Assembly: GCF_025947365.1 (NCBI RefSeq)
Contig: NZ_CP110012.1
Coordinates: 3,224,001 to 3,288,000, forward strand
Length of the DNA: 64,000 bases
Reading direction: 5' to 3'
Origin: Flavobacterium sp. N502540
GTDB lineage: Bacteria; Bacteroidota; Bacteroidia; Flavobacteriales; Flavobacteriaceae
Below are positions 37,178-45,242 of this stretch, one piece after another. A model generated the notes under the pieces. The model worked only from the letters and a program-made list of their open reading frames with translations, did no database searches and was not told where the DNA came from. The position numbers and the translations under genes are program-made. The first letter of the stretch is position 1. Each line of letters opens with the position of its first letter.

Positions 37178-38308
37178 TTATTTTGGCTGCTGCTGCGTCA
37201 CACAGTGGATCATTCCTCCATTAGCATACAAATTACGAACGTCGATACCAATTACCTTTCTGTTAGGATACAAGCTTTGAATCAATTGATTGGCAACAGC
37301 ATCATTAGGGTCATTGTAATTAGGAACCAATACAACTGTGTTTCCAATGTAGTAATTAACATATGAGCCTTTGTAGCCTAATTTTTTTCCATAGGTCGTT
37401 ACCACTTTGTTTTGAGTCAAAGGCAGTTTTAGGAAATTGTATTTTTTACCTTTTAAATCTTTTGAATTGTACAAAGTAGGAATGTCTCCTTCTGGTACTT
37501 CCCAGTACAGTAAATCATCTTCGCTCATCGTCACGATGGTGTTGTCATTACCAAATCGTGCAAACCCGTCAATGTGCATGTCAGTAATTTCTTTTCCTGC
37601 TTTTCCGTTCAGCCAGATGAAGTTAGACACTCCTAAATATTTTTTAAAAATGGCTTCAGCTTGTGCCTGACTCATTCCGGGATTACGATTTGAGTTCAGA
37701 ATAGAGCTTTTAGTAGCTAATAAGGTTCCTTTTCCATCTATTTCTACAGCTCCTCCTTCGTTGATCATGATCGCATTTAAATCTACAACTGTTGTACTTT
37801 GATCTGCGGCAATTTGTGCAGGTATGGTGTTGCAGTTTTTAAAATCAGCTTTTTCTCCCCAGCCATTAAAGCCCCAGTCCTGAATTACCAATTGGTTGTT
37901 TTTGTCTTTTACATAAATAGGACCATTATCTCGTACCCAAACATCATCTGTTTTATAGATTTTAAAATCGATGGAAGAAAGAGAAACTCCTGCATTTTGT
38001 AATAAAGTTGTAATTCTGTTCTTTTCGTTGGTATTGTAAGCAACGATATGCACCTTTTCACTTGTCGACAATGATTTTGTCATGGCAACCCATGTAGCGT
38101 CCAGATCATCTCTATAGTTTATACCGTATTGATATTGGTGTGGCCATTGCAGCCAGGTTCCTTCATGCGGAGCAGATTCTTCAGGCATGGTATACATAAT
38201 CTCGCTTTTAATGGATTCAGTTGGTTCGTTTGGTGTTGCAGACATTCCGTCTTCCTGGCAGGAAGTGAACAAAGGAAGTAGTACTATTGGTAAAAATAAT
38301 TTTTTCAT
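37178..38308 (-). CDS. Agmatine-deiminase / peptidylarginine-deiminase-family lipoprotein
   Basis: The 376-residue enzyme has a lipoprotein signal (MKKLFLPIVLLPLFTSC), so it is anchored in the envelope rather than cytoplasmic. The catalytic domain has the guanidino-group modifying fold: WLQWPH near 55, DDVWVRDNGPI (around 120), NEGGAVEIDGKGTLL, HIDGFARF with the catalytic His and a C-terminal GGMIHCVTQQQP with the nucleophile Cys. All key residues are present. Activity on agmatine versus another guanidino compound cannot be decided. It stands with the AraC gene between trmD and rplS. Confidence 0.88.
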   Translation of the reverse strand: MKKLFLPIVLLPLFTSCQEDGMSATPNEPTESIKSEIMYTMPEESAPHEGTWLQWPHQYQYGINYRDDLDATWVAMTKSLSTSEKVHIVAYNTNEKNRITTLLQNAGVSLSSIDFKIYKTDDVWVRDNGPIYVKDKNNQLVIQDWGFNGWGEKADFKNCNTIPAQIAADQSTTVVDLNAIMINEGGAVEIDGKGTLLATKSSILNSNRNPGMSQAQAEAIFKKYLGVSNFIWLNGKAGKEITDMHIDGFARFGNDNTIVTMSEDDLLYWEVPEGDIPTLYNSKDLKGKKYNFLKLPLTQNKVVTTYGKKLGYKGSYVNYYIGNTVVLVPNYNDPNDAVANQLIQSLYPNRKVIGIDVRNLYANGGMIHCVTQQQPK

Positions 38309-38373
38309 CTTAATTTGAGTTTGTTGTGGATTAACTTGTTTAGTGTCATTGTGTTACTAGTGTTTTGACGATG

Positions 38374-38381
38374 CAAAGATA
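38374..38381 (-). promoter_or_regulatory. Promoter -7 box of the deiminase gene
   Basis: The minus strand reads TATCTTTG, matching TAnnTTTG, about 66 bp upstream of the ATG at 38308. Confidence 0.5.
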
Positions 38382-38421
38382 GTATCAAGCGATAAACGGT
38401 TAGTTGTCCAAAATGGACAAA

Positions 38422-39246
38422 TCAAATAAGCGGAATAAAAATCGCTGTGAGATAGTCAGATTCGTTATCACAATTGTCGCTGGTTTTTAGATATTGTTCA
38501 ATAACAGGCAAATGTGAAAGTTCAAAATCATGGGTTAGAAACCAGCCACCAAAGATTTGATTATACGTTTCTTCAAGGGTGTTGTAGCTTCCATGGTGAA
38601 AAAAGCGAGCATATTTGCCTCCAAAAATTTGCTTCTTTGGAAGATTTTTAAGAACAGCAGTTGTAGCAATGCAGGCTTCGTAAGTGCAGTTTATTTTTTC
38701 GGTAATTAAAATATCATCCGTTATAACTCCGAAGAAATGAGCATCAGTTTGAGGGAATTCATTTTTTAAAAGAGTGTCCCAAAGATTTTCTATTTCGGGA
38801 TTAATATAATGCGTTTTGGAGCTAAGATAATAAACAGCTGTTTCCGGAATTACAAGTATTTCAGGCTTTAAAAAGGAGGTAAAAGATTGAAGAATACCCG
38901 TATCGTTTAATAAAAGTTCTTTTTGATTGCGGGCTAGTGAAGGAGCGCAGTCGAAATGTTTTTTGAAGGTTTTTGAAAAAGACTGTACATCGGCAAAACC
39001 TACTTCAAGCGCAATTTCTGAGATTTGTTTGTTCGAATAGATTAGTTTTTTGTACCCGTTTTCTACTTTCAATCGGGTTTGATAAGCGCCGATGGTTTCA
39101 TTGAATAAAGAATAAAAAATGCGTTGCAAATTCCTGTAGGAGTAACAGGAAATACGCTCCAGAGAATTTATTGAGATGATTTGATTGTAATTCATCTCAA
39201 TATAATTCCGTGTATTGTAAATATGTTTCAGATTAAAATCGCTCAT
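38422..39246 (-). CDS. AraC-family regulator with GyrI-like effector domain
   Basis: The 274-residue regulator has an N-terminal AraC/XylS DNA-binding domain with two HTH motifs (about 8-105; SINSLERISCYSYRNLQRIF and QISEIALEVGFADVQSFSKTFK). A C-terminal GyrI-like ligand-binding domain follows (about 125-274). This layout matches Rob/SoxS-type regulators of drug and stress response. It lies upstream of the deiminase gene on the same strand with a promoter between them. A regulatory link is possible but not shown. Confidence 0.9.
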   Translation of the reverse strand: MSDFNLKHIYNTRNYIEMNYNQIISINSLERISCYSYRNLQRIFYSLFNETIGAYQTRLKVENGYKKLIYSNKQISEIALEVGFADVQSFSKTFKKHFDCAPSLARNQKELLLNDTGILQSFTSFLKPEILVIPETAVYYLSSKTHYINPEIENLWDTLLKNEFPQTDAHFFGVITDDILITEKINCTYEACIATTAVLKNLPKKQIFGGKYARFFHHGSYNTLEETYNQIFGGWFLTHDFELSHLPVIEQYLKTSDNCDNESDYLTAIFIPLI

Positions 39247-39349
39247 TTTTTAGCTTTTAGAAAGAAGTAACAAAAAAGGATAACGATAATTACAGCTTTC
39301 AAGTATGATGGAGAAGAATCACTAAAAAGAAATGAGGAGGGAATATTTT

Positions 39350-40030
39350 TTATTTTTCTTCCAATAAATCCGGACGTCTGTTTTTAGTATGTTCGTAGGC
39401 CATATCCTCTCGCCATTTGTCAATTTTAGCAAAATGTCCGCTCGTTAATACTTCGGGAACTTTCCAGCCTTTATAATCTGCAGGTCTTGTGTATATAGGT
39501 CCCGAAAGCAAATTGTCCTGAAAACTGTCAGTCAATGCTGAAGTTTCGTCGCTCAAAACACCAGGAATCAGTCGGATTAAAGCATCAGATAATACTAAAG
39601 CGCCTAATTCTCCACCGGATAATACATAATCGCCAATTGAAATTTCTTTGGTAATAAAATGATCACGTACACGTTGATCTACCCCTTTATAATGTCCGCA
39701 GAGAATGATAATGTTTTCATACATCGACATCGTATTGGCCATTTTTTGATTTAGAGTTTCTCCATCAGGTGACATATATATAATTTCATCGTACTCGCGC
39801 TGGCTTTTTAAATGCGTGATACAGTCATCAATAGGCTGAACCGTCATTACCATTCCGGCACCTCCGCCAAACGGATAATCGTCAACACTTTTTTGCCTAT
39901 TTGTGGTATAATCACGCAAATTATGAAAATGAACTTCTACTAAACCTTTGTCTATGGCACGTTTCATAATCGAAGCCTCAAACGGACTCTTTAATAATTC
40001 AGGTAAAATCGTAATAATGTCAATTCGCAT
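39350..40030 (-). CDS. trmD: tRNA (guanine(37)-N1)-methyltransferase
   Basis: TrmD makes m1G37 in tRNAs to keep the reading frame. The 226-residue SPOUT-fold enzyme shows [13 protein letters not shown] at the start, the [11 protein letters not shown] loop, the SAM-knot segments [12 protein letters not shown] and [21 protein letters not shown], and [21 protein letters not shown]. Two tandem -7 boxes lie upstream. It is separated from rplS by the AraC and deiminase genes. Confidence 0.98.
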   Translation of the reverse strand: MRIDIITILPELLKSPFEASIMKRAIDKGLVEVHFHNLRDYTTNRQKSVDDYPFGGGAGMVMTVQPIDDCITHLKSQREYDEIIYMSPDGETLNQKMANTMSMYENIIILCGHYKGVDQRVRDHFITKEISIGDYVLSGGELGALVLSDALIRLIPGVLSDETSALTDSFQDNLLSGPIYTRPADYKGWKVPEVLTSGHFAKIDKWREDMAYEHTKNRRPDLLEEK

Positions 40031-40056
40031 TTTTTTTCTTCAATAGTTCTAAGATG

Positions 40057-40090
40057 CAAAGATACAAAGTTAATTTTTGTGAATTTTCAA
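40057..40090 (-). promoter_or_regulatory. trmD promoter region
   Basis: On the minus strand TATCTTTG (40064-40057) has a TTG at 40090-40088, giving 23-bp spacing. A second box TAACTTTG (40072-40065) lies directly upstream. Confidence 0.6.
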
Positions 40091-40307
40091 GATTTGAAAA
40101 TGAGAGAAAATAATTAAGAGGCTGGTAAGAATGAGTTGCTAACCAGCGTGTTATTTAGTGAATTGTGTTTAAGTATATGTTTTACAGTTGAATAGATGAT
40201 GATTATATAACATTGAACTACTAAAATGTAAAAAAAAGATGTCTAATTTTAAGTAATATTACAATTCAATTATTCCACTGTGTACAAGATACTTAAAAAA
40301 AAAACTC

Positions 40308-40637
40308 ATGAAAAAGCTACTCTTACTAACAATTATATTGATTTTACAGGCATGTGCAACAGCTAAAAATCCAAACGATCAATGGATTGGTCAGTCTAAA
40401 AAAAATCTTATAAAGGCGTGGGGACCTCCCATACGTACTATAAACAATCAGGATCATGGCGAAATATTAATTTATGCAGATCAGGTATATGCAAATACAG
40501 ATACAAGTGAAGGTACCAGAATTGCCGGTCCAAATTATTGGAACTATACCTATATATACACCCATAAAGACGGGAAAATTTATTTGTATAAAACCGATAA
40601 ACAACAGCAGCCACCACAAACGATTGCTGTAAAATAA
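40308..40637 (+). CDS. Small lipoprotein, SmpA/BamE-like fold possible
   Basis: The 109-residue lipoprotein has the signal MKKLLLLTIILILQAC with Cys at 16. The mature part starts with DQWIGQSKKNLIKAWGPPIR, a pattern seen in SmpA/OmlA-like small outer-membrane lipoproteins where a helix ends in a GxP turn. The rest holds short beta-strands and a Gln-rich tail. I cannot give a function. It is monocistronic. Confidence 0.7.
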   Translation: MKKLLLLTIILILQACATAKNPNDQWIGQSKKNLIKAWGPPIRTINNQDHGEILIYADQVYANTDTSEGTRIAGPNYWNYTYIYTHKDGKIYLYKTDKQQQPPQTIAVK

Positions 40638-40741
40638 ATGGATTGATTGTTTTTTATCAGAAAATAGCGCTGATTTATCACTTCGGTGAAAATCATTTGA
40701 GTATATTTATACTGATCTTAAGTAACTTAAAATGATAAATC

Positions 40742-41197
40742 ATGAGAAAAATAGCAATACTAATGGTGTTTTTTCTAATTATTTCCTGTAACAATCAAAA
40801 TCAATCAAAACCTATGGATGCCACAAAAAATGAACAATTAATCAAACAGTATTTTGAGCATTTTAACAACCACGATTGGAAGAAGATGTCAGAAATGTAC
40901 ACGGATACCGCTGATTTTAAAGACCCTTCGTTAGGGCCGGGAATTGTAAAACAAACCCGCAAACAAATTGCAGATAAGTATGCGGAGCTAAATGCTGCAT
41001 TTCCGGATCTGCACGATAAAGTGATTCAGGTTTACCCGTCGGGAGACAAACATATTATTGTAGAATTTGTTTCAACAGGTACAGCACCTGATAATTCAAA
41101 ATTTGAACTGCCAATCTGCACTATTTTTACCATTGAAAACGGATTGATAACCAAAGATTTTACCTATTTCGATAATTTTGAAGAAGAAGAAAACTAA
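40742..41197 (+). CDS. SnoaL-like (NTF2 fold) lipoprotein
   Basis: The 151-residue lipoprotein has the signal MRKIAILMVFFLIISC. The mature domain is an NTF2/SnoaL-like cone: QYFEHFNNHDWKKMSEMY, DFKDPSLGPG, AAFPDLHDKVIQVYP, HIIVEFVSTGTA and a final ENGLITKDFTYFDNFE. Such domains bind small hydrophobic ligands or act as polyketide cyclase-like enzymes. The role here is unknown. The REP hairpins at 41227-41292 follow it. Confidence 0.83.
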   Translation: MRKIAILMVFFLIISCNNQNQSKPMDATKNEQLIKQYFEHFNNHDWKKMSEMYTDTADFKDPSLGPGIVKQTRKQIADKYAELNAAFPDLHDKVIQVYPSGDKHIIVEFVSTGTAPDNSKFELPICTIFTIENGLITKDFTYFDNFEEEEN

Positions 41198-41226
41198 GGG
41201 CAGCTGCTAACTGTAAAAAGAGGTGT

Positions 41227-41292
41227 TGTCCCTACGGGACAGTGTTGACGATGGATTACCGATATTTTGCTCCTGACGGAGCATTTTTTTTG
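41227..41292. repeat. REP-type hairpins downstream of the SnoaL-like gene
   Basis: TGTCCC-TAC-GGGACA (41227-41241) and GCTCC-TGAC-GGAGC (41269-41282) are short GC-rich stem-loops. The second is followed by eight T residues and may double as a terminator. Its loop TGAC is the complement of the GTCA loop in the repeats next to the transposase gene. Confidence 0.7.
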
Positions 41293-41374
41293 CTAATAAG
41301 TAAAATAAATTGAGGGAAGTAATATTTAATGATAAAATATTTGTAGCTTTATTCTTTCATTTTAAATGATCTAA

Positions 41375-41517
41375 AATTATTCCGTCAGGAATTAAATTTG
41401 GCTATCAAAAAAATATGTTTTACACATCACAAATTATTCCGTCAGGAATTAAATATTGGTAGTAGAATCAAAAAAAATATGTTTTACACATCGCAAATTA
41501 TTCCGTCAGGAATTACA
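41375..41517. repeat. Three REP hairpins in about 60-bp tandem units
   Basis: ATTCC-GTCA-GGAAT occurs three times (cores near 41379, 41437 and 41500) within the sequence AATTATTCCGTCAGGAATTA. Copies two and three also share the preceding ATATGTTTTACACATC stretch, giving tandem units of about 57-63 bp. They directly precede the transposase start codon. Confidence 0.85.
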
Positions 41518-41525
41518 TATCGGTA

Positions 41526-41987
41526 ATGGCAAACACATACACCCAAATACATATTCATTTTGTTTTCGCAGTAAAATTCAGACGGGCGTTAATAGACAAG
41601 GAATGGAAAGCCGAATTATATCAATATATAGCGGGAATTATAAAAAATAATGAGCATAAGCTTCTGGCGATAAATGGCGTATCGGACCATATTCATATTT
41701 TGATCGGGATCAGACCTGCGCAATCAATTTCCGATTTGATGAAAAATATTAAACAGGATTCTTCAAAATGGATTAATAGTAATAAATTGTCTAAGAGTCA
41801 TTTTCAGTGGCAGGAAGGTTATGGAGCGTTTTCATACAGTAAATCTCAACTGAGTACTGTAATCAGGTATATTGAAAACCAGGAAGCGCACCACAAAAAG
41901 AAAACTCTGAGAGAGGAGTATATTCACTTTTTGCAAAAGTCTGAAGTCGATTATGATGAAAAGTTTATTTTTAAAGAATTAATTTAG
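41526..41987 (+). CDS. REP-associated tyrosine transposase (RAYT / IS200-like TnpA)
   Basis: The 153-residue HUH-type Y1 transposase starts MANTYTQIHIHFVFAVK. The metal-binding HUH motif is DHIHILIG (around 60), and the nucleophile Tyr is expected in GYGAFSYSKSQ (around 101-109). Both are present, so the enzyme may be active. Proteins of this type nick and join single-stranded DNA at hairpins. The three REP hairpins immediately upstream are its probable substrates. No second gene (tnpB) and no classical terminal repeats were found, as expected for a domesticated RAYT. Confidence 0.9.
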   Translation: MANTYTQIHIHFVFAVKFRRALIDKEWKAELYQYIAGIIKNNEHKLLAINGVSDHIHILIGIRPAQSISDLMKNIKQDSSKWINSNKLSKSHFQWQEGYGAFSYSKSQLSTVIRYIENQEAHHKKKTLREEYIHFLQKSEVDYDEKFIFKELI

Positions 41988-42103
41988 AAGTAAGCGATAA
42001 GAAAACAGATTGGCTTAAATTTGATAAAAATAGCCGGAATGAAAAGACGTTAGCCGGTTAATGGAATTGGCAAGAAACGAAAAGTTAATTAAACACAGAG
42101 AAA

Positions 42104-42454
42104 ATGCAGCATCTAAAAACAAGCAAAGAATTTATAAAAGGAGATGAAATCGAATGGGAGATCGTAGGAGAAGGAATCAAACGTAAAATTCTGGCTTTCG
42201 ATGAAAGAGTGATGTTGGTAAATGTACATTTTGAGAAAGGCGGAATCGGAGTTTTACACGAGCACTATCATTCTCAGGTAACGTATGTTTCCAGTGGGAA
42301 ATTTGATGTTACCATTAACGGCGTCACCCAAACGCTAAAAGAAGGAGACAGTTTTTACATTCCGCCTCATGCTATTCATGGAGTAGTTTGTCTGGAAAGC
42401 GGACTTCTGACAGATGTTTTTAGTCCAATGCGAGAAGATTTTATACAATCGTAA
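42104..42454 (+). CDS. Cupin-domain protein
   Basis: The 116-residue single-domain cupin has motif 1 in HEHYHSQVTYVSSGKFDV (metal-binding His residues and Glu/Gln variant) and motif 2 in GDSFYIPPHAIHGV. It is cytoplasmic with no signal sequence. Similar small cupins are common next to sugar or drug genes, and the function is not predictable. It precedes the MFS gene by 112 bp, but that gene has its own promoter. Confidence 0.88.
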   Translation: MQHLKTSKEFIKGDEIEWEIVGEGIKRKILAFDERVMLVNVHFEKGGIGVLHEHYHSQVTYVSSGKFDVTINGVTQTLKEGDSFYIPPHAIHGVVCLESGLLTDVFSPMREDFIQS

Positions 42455-42535
42455 GAGTTTAAAATCCATTAAAAGCGATAAAATAAGAACCGGATTGGCT
42501 TTGAAACCTTTAAAAATTATAATTTTTTTAAAGTT

Positions 42536-42562
42536 TTGGTAATAATTAGATTGGTATTTTTG
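42536..42562 (+). promoter_or_regulatory. MFS gene promoter, possibly leaderless
   Basis: TTG at 42536-42538, a 16-bp spacer and TATTTTTG at 42555-42562 make a good Bacteroidota promoter. The ATG at 42567 is only 4 bases downstream, and no ribosome-binding site fits between. Confidence 0.65.
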
Positions 42563-42566
42563 CAAA

Positions 42567-43742
42567 ATGAATTTATCCAAAACGAATGTCTTATTTATGG
42601 CAGCTTGCACCGGACTTATAGTTGCAAATCTGTATTACTGCCAGCCTTTAATTGTTTTAATTGCCAACGAATTTAAAATTCCTGAAGCCAGTGCGGGAAC
42701 AATAACCTATCTAACCCAAGCGGGTTATGCTATAGGGCTGTTTTTCATGGTTCCACTAGGAGATAAAATCGAACGTAAAAAGCAAATTTTAATCACCACT
42801 TTTGCTTCTGTAATTGCCTTGATTGTGGCAGCTACAGCAAAAAGCTTCTTCCTTTTGCAGATAGCTTCTTTGTTAATCGGAATTACTTCAATTGTACCCC
42901 AGTTAATTTTACCATTGGCAGCATCTTTAAGTGCGCCGGAACAACGTGGAAAAGTAGTCGGAACCATAATGAGCGGTTTACTTGTGGGGATATTGCTTTC
43001 CAGAACTTTAAGCGGATTTATCGGTCAGTTGCTAGGTTGGAGGTCTATGTTTTATATTGCTGCAGGTATTTGTTTACTGATCTTTTTTGTGATTCAGAAT
43101 AAATTCCCGGTGAATAAACCACAGTTTGAAGGAACTTACGGACAGCTGATTCAATCCCTTTTTACACTTATAAAAACACAGCCGGTTTTGCGTGAAGCGA
43201 CATTGATAAATGTATTTAGTTTTGCACAATTCGGAGCTTTTTGGACCACTATGGTTTTGCTGCTTTCGGGAGAGCCATTCGGTTTTAACAGTGCTACAAT
43301 TGGACTATTTGGAATCGTGGGAGCTTCAGGAGCTTTGGCAGCGCCGTTAGTAGGAAAAATGGGAGACAAAGGAAATTCAAGAATTGCAGTAGGTTATGGC
43401 TGTTTATTGATTTTAATTAGTTTTCTGGTTTTTTATTTTTCAATAGAAAGTGTGATCGGAATTGCGATTGGAATTGTATTTATTGATATCGGAATTCAGG
43501 GAGTTCATATTTCAAATCAAACCCGCGTGTATTCCTTACTTCCGGAAGCCAGAAACCGATTGAATACCGTCTTTATGTCTTTTAGTTTTTTAGGAACAGC
43601 AGCGGGATCGGCTTACGGATTGTTGTTATGGAAACTGGGCGGATGGCACGCAGTAACCATTGGATGTGTTGGATTATCGGCACTGGCATTTACGGTTTAT
43701 GGCCTTACTTACAAATCAAAGTCTAAAAAACAGAAAGCATAA
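42567..43742 (+). CDS. MFS transporter (YnfM/drug:H+ antiporter-1-like)
   Basis: The 391-residue inner-membrane protein has 12 predicted hydrophobic segments. The loop 2-3 motif LGDKIERKKQIL corresponds to the MFS motif GDxxGRR and lies near residue 65. The overall sequence resembles the YnfM group of arabinose- or drug-exporting MFS proteins, so it is probably an exporter of small molecules. The substrate is unknown. It is the only transporter of this type in the window and appears to be transcribed alone. Confidence 0.9.
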   Translation: MNLSKTNVLFMAACTGLIVANLYYCQPLIVLIANEFKIPEASAGTITYLTQAGYAIGLFFMVPLGDKIERKKQILITTFASVIALIVAATAKSFFLLQIASLLIGITSIVPQLILPLAASLSAPEQRGKVVGTIMSGLLVGILLSRTLSGFIGQLLGWRSMFYIAAGICLLIFFVIQNKFPVNKPQFEGTYGQLIQSLFTLIKTQPVLREATLINVFSFAQFGAFWTTMVLLLSGEPFGFNSATIGLFGIVGASGALAAPLVGKMGDKGNSRIAVGYGCLLILISFLVFYFSIESVIGIAIGIVFIDIGIQGVHISNQTRVYSLLPEARNRLNTVFMSFSFLGTAAGSAYGLLLWKLGGWHAVTIGCVGLSALAFTVYGLTYKSKSKKQKA

Positions 43743-43743
43743 A

Positions 43744-43770
43744 TTGATATAAAATTAATTTGTAAATTTG
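43744..43770 (+). promoter_or_regulatory. Promoter of the dual immunophilin gene
   Basis: TTG at 43744-43746, a 16-bp spacer and TAAATTTG at 43763-43770 match the consensus. The ATG follows at 43794. Confidence 0.6.
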
Positions 43771-43793
43771 CAATCAAATAAAAAATAACAACC

Positions 43794-44726
43794 ATGGAAA
43801 ACGGAATATACGCTAAATTCAACACTAGTAAAGGTTCGATTTTAGTAAAACTTACACATGATTTAACACCTGGGACCGTAGGGAATTTTGTAGCTCTTGC
43901 AGAAGGAAATATGGAAAATAAAGTAAAACCTCAAGGACAAAAATTCTATGACGGATTAACTTTTCACAGAGTAATTCCTGATTTTATGATTCAGGGAGGA
44001 TGTCCAAAAGGAACCGGAACCGGAGATCCTGGATACAAATTTGATGATGAGTTTCACCCAAGCTTGAAACACGATCGTCCGGGAGTTTTAGCAATGGCAA
44101 ATTCAGGTCCGGCAAGTAACGGTTCTCAATTTTACATTACTCACGTTCCAACTTCATGGTTAGATGGAAAACATACCGTTTTTGGTCATGTAATCGAAGG
44201 ACAGGATGTTGTTGATGCTGTAGCTCAGGGTGATAATCTTGATGCAGTAGAAATCATCAGAGTAGGTGAAGAAGCTCAAAAATGGAATGCAATCGAGGCT
44301 TTTATCTCTTTAAAAGGAGCTCGTTTGAAGCGTGATGCTGCTTTAAAAGCTGAATCAGAAGCAAAGATGGAGCAATTGGCTGCAGGTTTTGATAAAACAG
44401 AGAGTGGATTGCGTTATAAAATGATTCAAAAAGGAGAAGGTAAAAAAGCGGAAGCAGGTAAAACTGTTGCAGTACATTACGAAGGTTCTTTAGAAAACGG
44501 AAAAGTATTTGATTCCTCTTACCCACGTAAAAAACCAATCGAATTTAGATTAGGTCAGGGTCAGGTTATCGAAGGATGGGACGAAGGTATTGCTTTATTA
44601 CAAGTAGGTGACAAAGCTCGTTTTGTAATTCCATCTGATTTAGCTTATGGAGCTTCAGGTGCAGGAGGAGTTATTCCGCCACACGCAACTTTGATTTTTG
44701 ACGTTGAATTAATGGACGTAAAATAA
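43794..44726 (+). CDS. Dual-family peptidyl-prolyl isomerase (cyclophilin-FKBP fusion)
   Basis: The 310-residue cytoplasmic protein joins two unrelated prolyl isomerases. Residues about 1-165 are a cyclophilin (FHRVIPDFMIQGG, NSGPASNGSQFYITHVPTSWLDGKHTVFGHV). A charged helical linker follows (about 165-205). Residues about 205-310 are an FKBP (VAVHYEGSLENGKVFDSSY, GQVIEGWDEGI, IPSDLAYG and VIPPHATLIFDVELMDV). This arrangement is that of the dual-family immunophilins (FCBP) known from Flavobacterium and protozoa. It should help proline-limited folding. A strong terminator follows. Confidence 0.95.
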   Translation: MENGIYAKFNTSKGSILVKLTHDLTPGTVGNFVALAEGNMENKVKPQGQKFYDGLTFHRVIPDFMIQGGCPKGTGTGDPGYKFDDEFHPSLKHDRPGVLAMANSGPASNGSQFYITHVPTSWLDGKHTVFGHVIEGQDVVDAVAQGDNLDAVEIIRVGEEAQKWNAIEAFISLKGARLKRDAALKAESEAKMEQLAAGFDKTESGLRYKMIQKGEGKKAEAGKTVAVHYEGSLENGKVFDSSYPRKKPIEFRLGQGQVIEGWDEGIALLQVGDKARFVIPSDLAYGASGAGGVIPPHATLIFDVELMDVK

Positions 44727-44760
44727 GACTTTACAGCAATTTAGTATTGTTTTAAATAGC

Positions 44761-44795
44761 AATCCCATTCGCGAGCCGAATGGGATTTTTTTTAT
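44761..44795 (+). terminator. Terminator of the dual immunophilin gene
   Basis: An 11-bp perfect stem (AATCCCATTCG with CGAATGGGATT) is followed by a T run. Confidence 0.93.
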
Positions 44796-44818
44796 ATTTA
44801 CTTAAAAAAACAAGAACA

Positions 44819-45130
44819 ATGAAATTAAGGATCCTAACTTTAACCGCTGCGACATTGCTTTTGATTTCGTGCGGTACAAAAAAAGCTGCTCCGGTTGCAA
44901 CAGCCACTCCGGCTGCAACTGAGACGGCAAAAACTACAGAGCTAACTCCTGCATTGGCAGAAGGTAAAAACTTGTACGAAAACAGTTGTGCAAGATGTCA
45001 TAAATTGTACGATCCGAAGAAATTTAGTCAGGAAGACTGGAAACCAATTCTGGTAAGAATGCAGAAAAAAGCGAAGGTAGACGATACTCAAATTGCTTTA
45101 ATATCAAACTATATAACTTCTCAATTGTAA
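44819..45130 (+). CDS. Lipoprotein mono-heme cytochrome c
   Basis: The 103-residue lipoprotein has the signal MKLRILTLTAATLLLISC, then an Ala/Thr/Pro-rich linker, then a compact cytochrome c domain with the heme motif CARCH (around 60-64) and a Met ligand probably in RMQKKAK. It should carry electrons at the envelope. The frame is open upstream to 44780 through the previous terminator, so the ATG at 44819 with its clean lipoprotein signal is chosen. Confidence 0.9.
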   Translation: MKLRILTLTAATLLLISCGTKKAAPVATATPAATETAKTTELTPALAEGKNLYENSCARCHKLYDPKKFSQEDWKPILVRMQKKAKVDDTQIALISNYITSQL

Positions 45131-45154
45131 GGAGTAGCAATTTAAAAAGCATAA

Positions 45155-45192
45155 AAACTATTCATATTATTTTTGAATAGTTTTTTTTTTTG
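45155..45192 (+). terminator. Terminator of the cytochrome gene
   Basis: A 10-bp perfect stem (AAACTATTCA with TGAATAGTTT) has a 9-base loop and is followed by a long T run. Confidence 0.9.
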
Positions 45193-45242
45193 CTCCAAAC
45201 TGAGCATAAAAAAACACCTTCACGCGGGAGGTGTTTAGAAAA

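Larger units (their letters stand above)
41227..41987 (+). mobile_element. RAYT gene with its REP hairpin cluster
   Basis: The transposase gene and the five hairpins to its left make one REP/RAYT unit. Element ends cannot be fixed from one copy, so the limits given are those of the visible hairpins and the gene. Confidence 0.6.
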
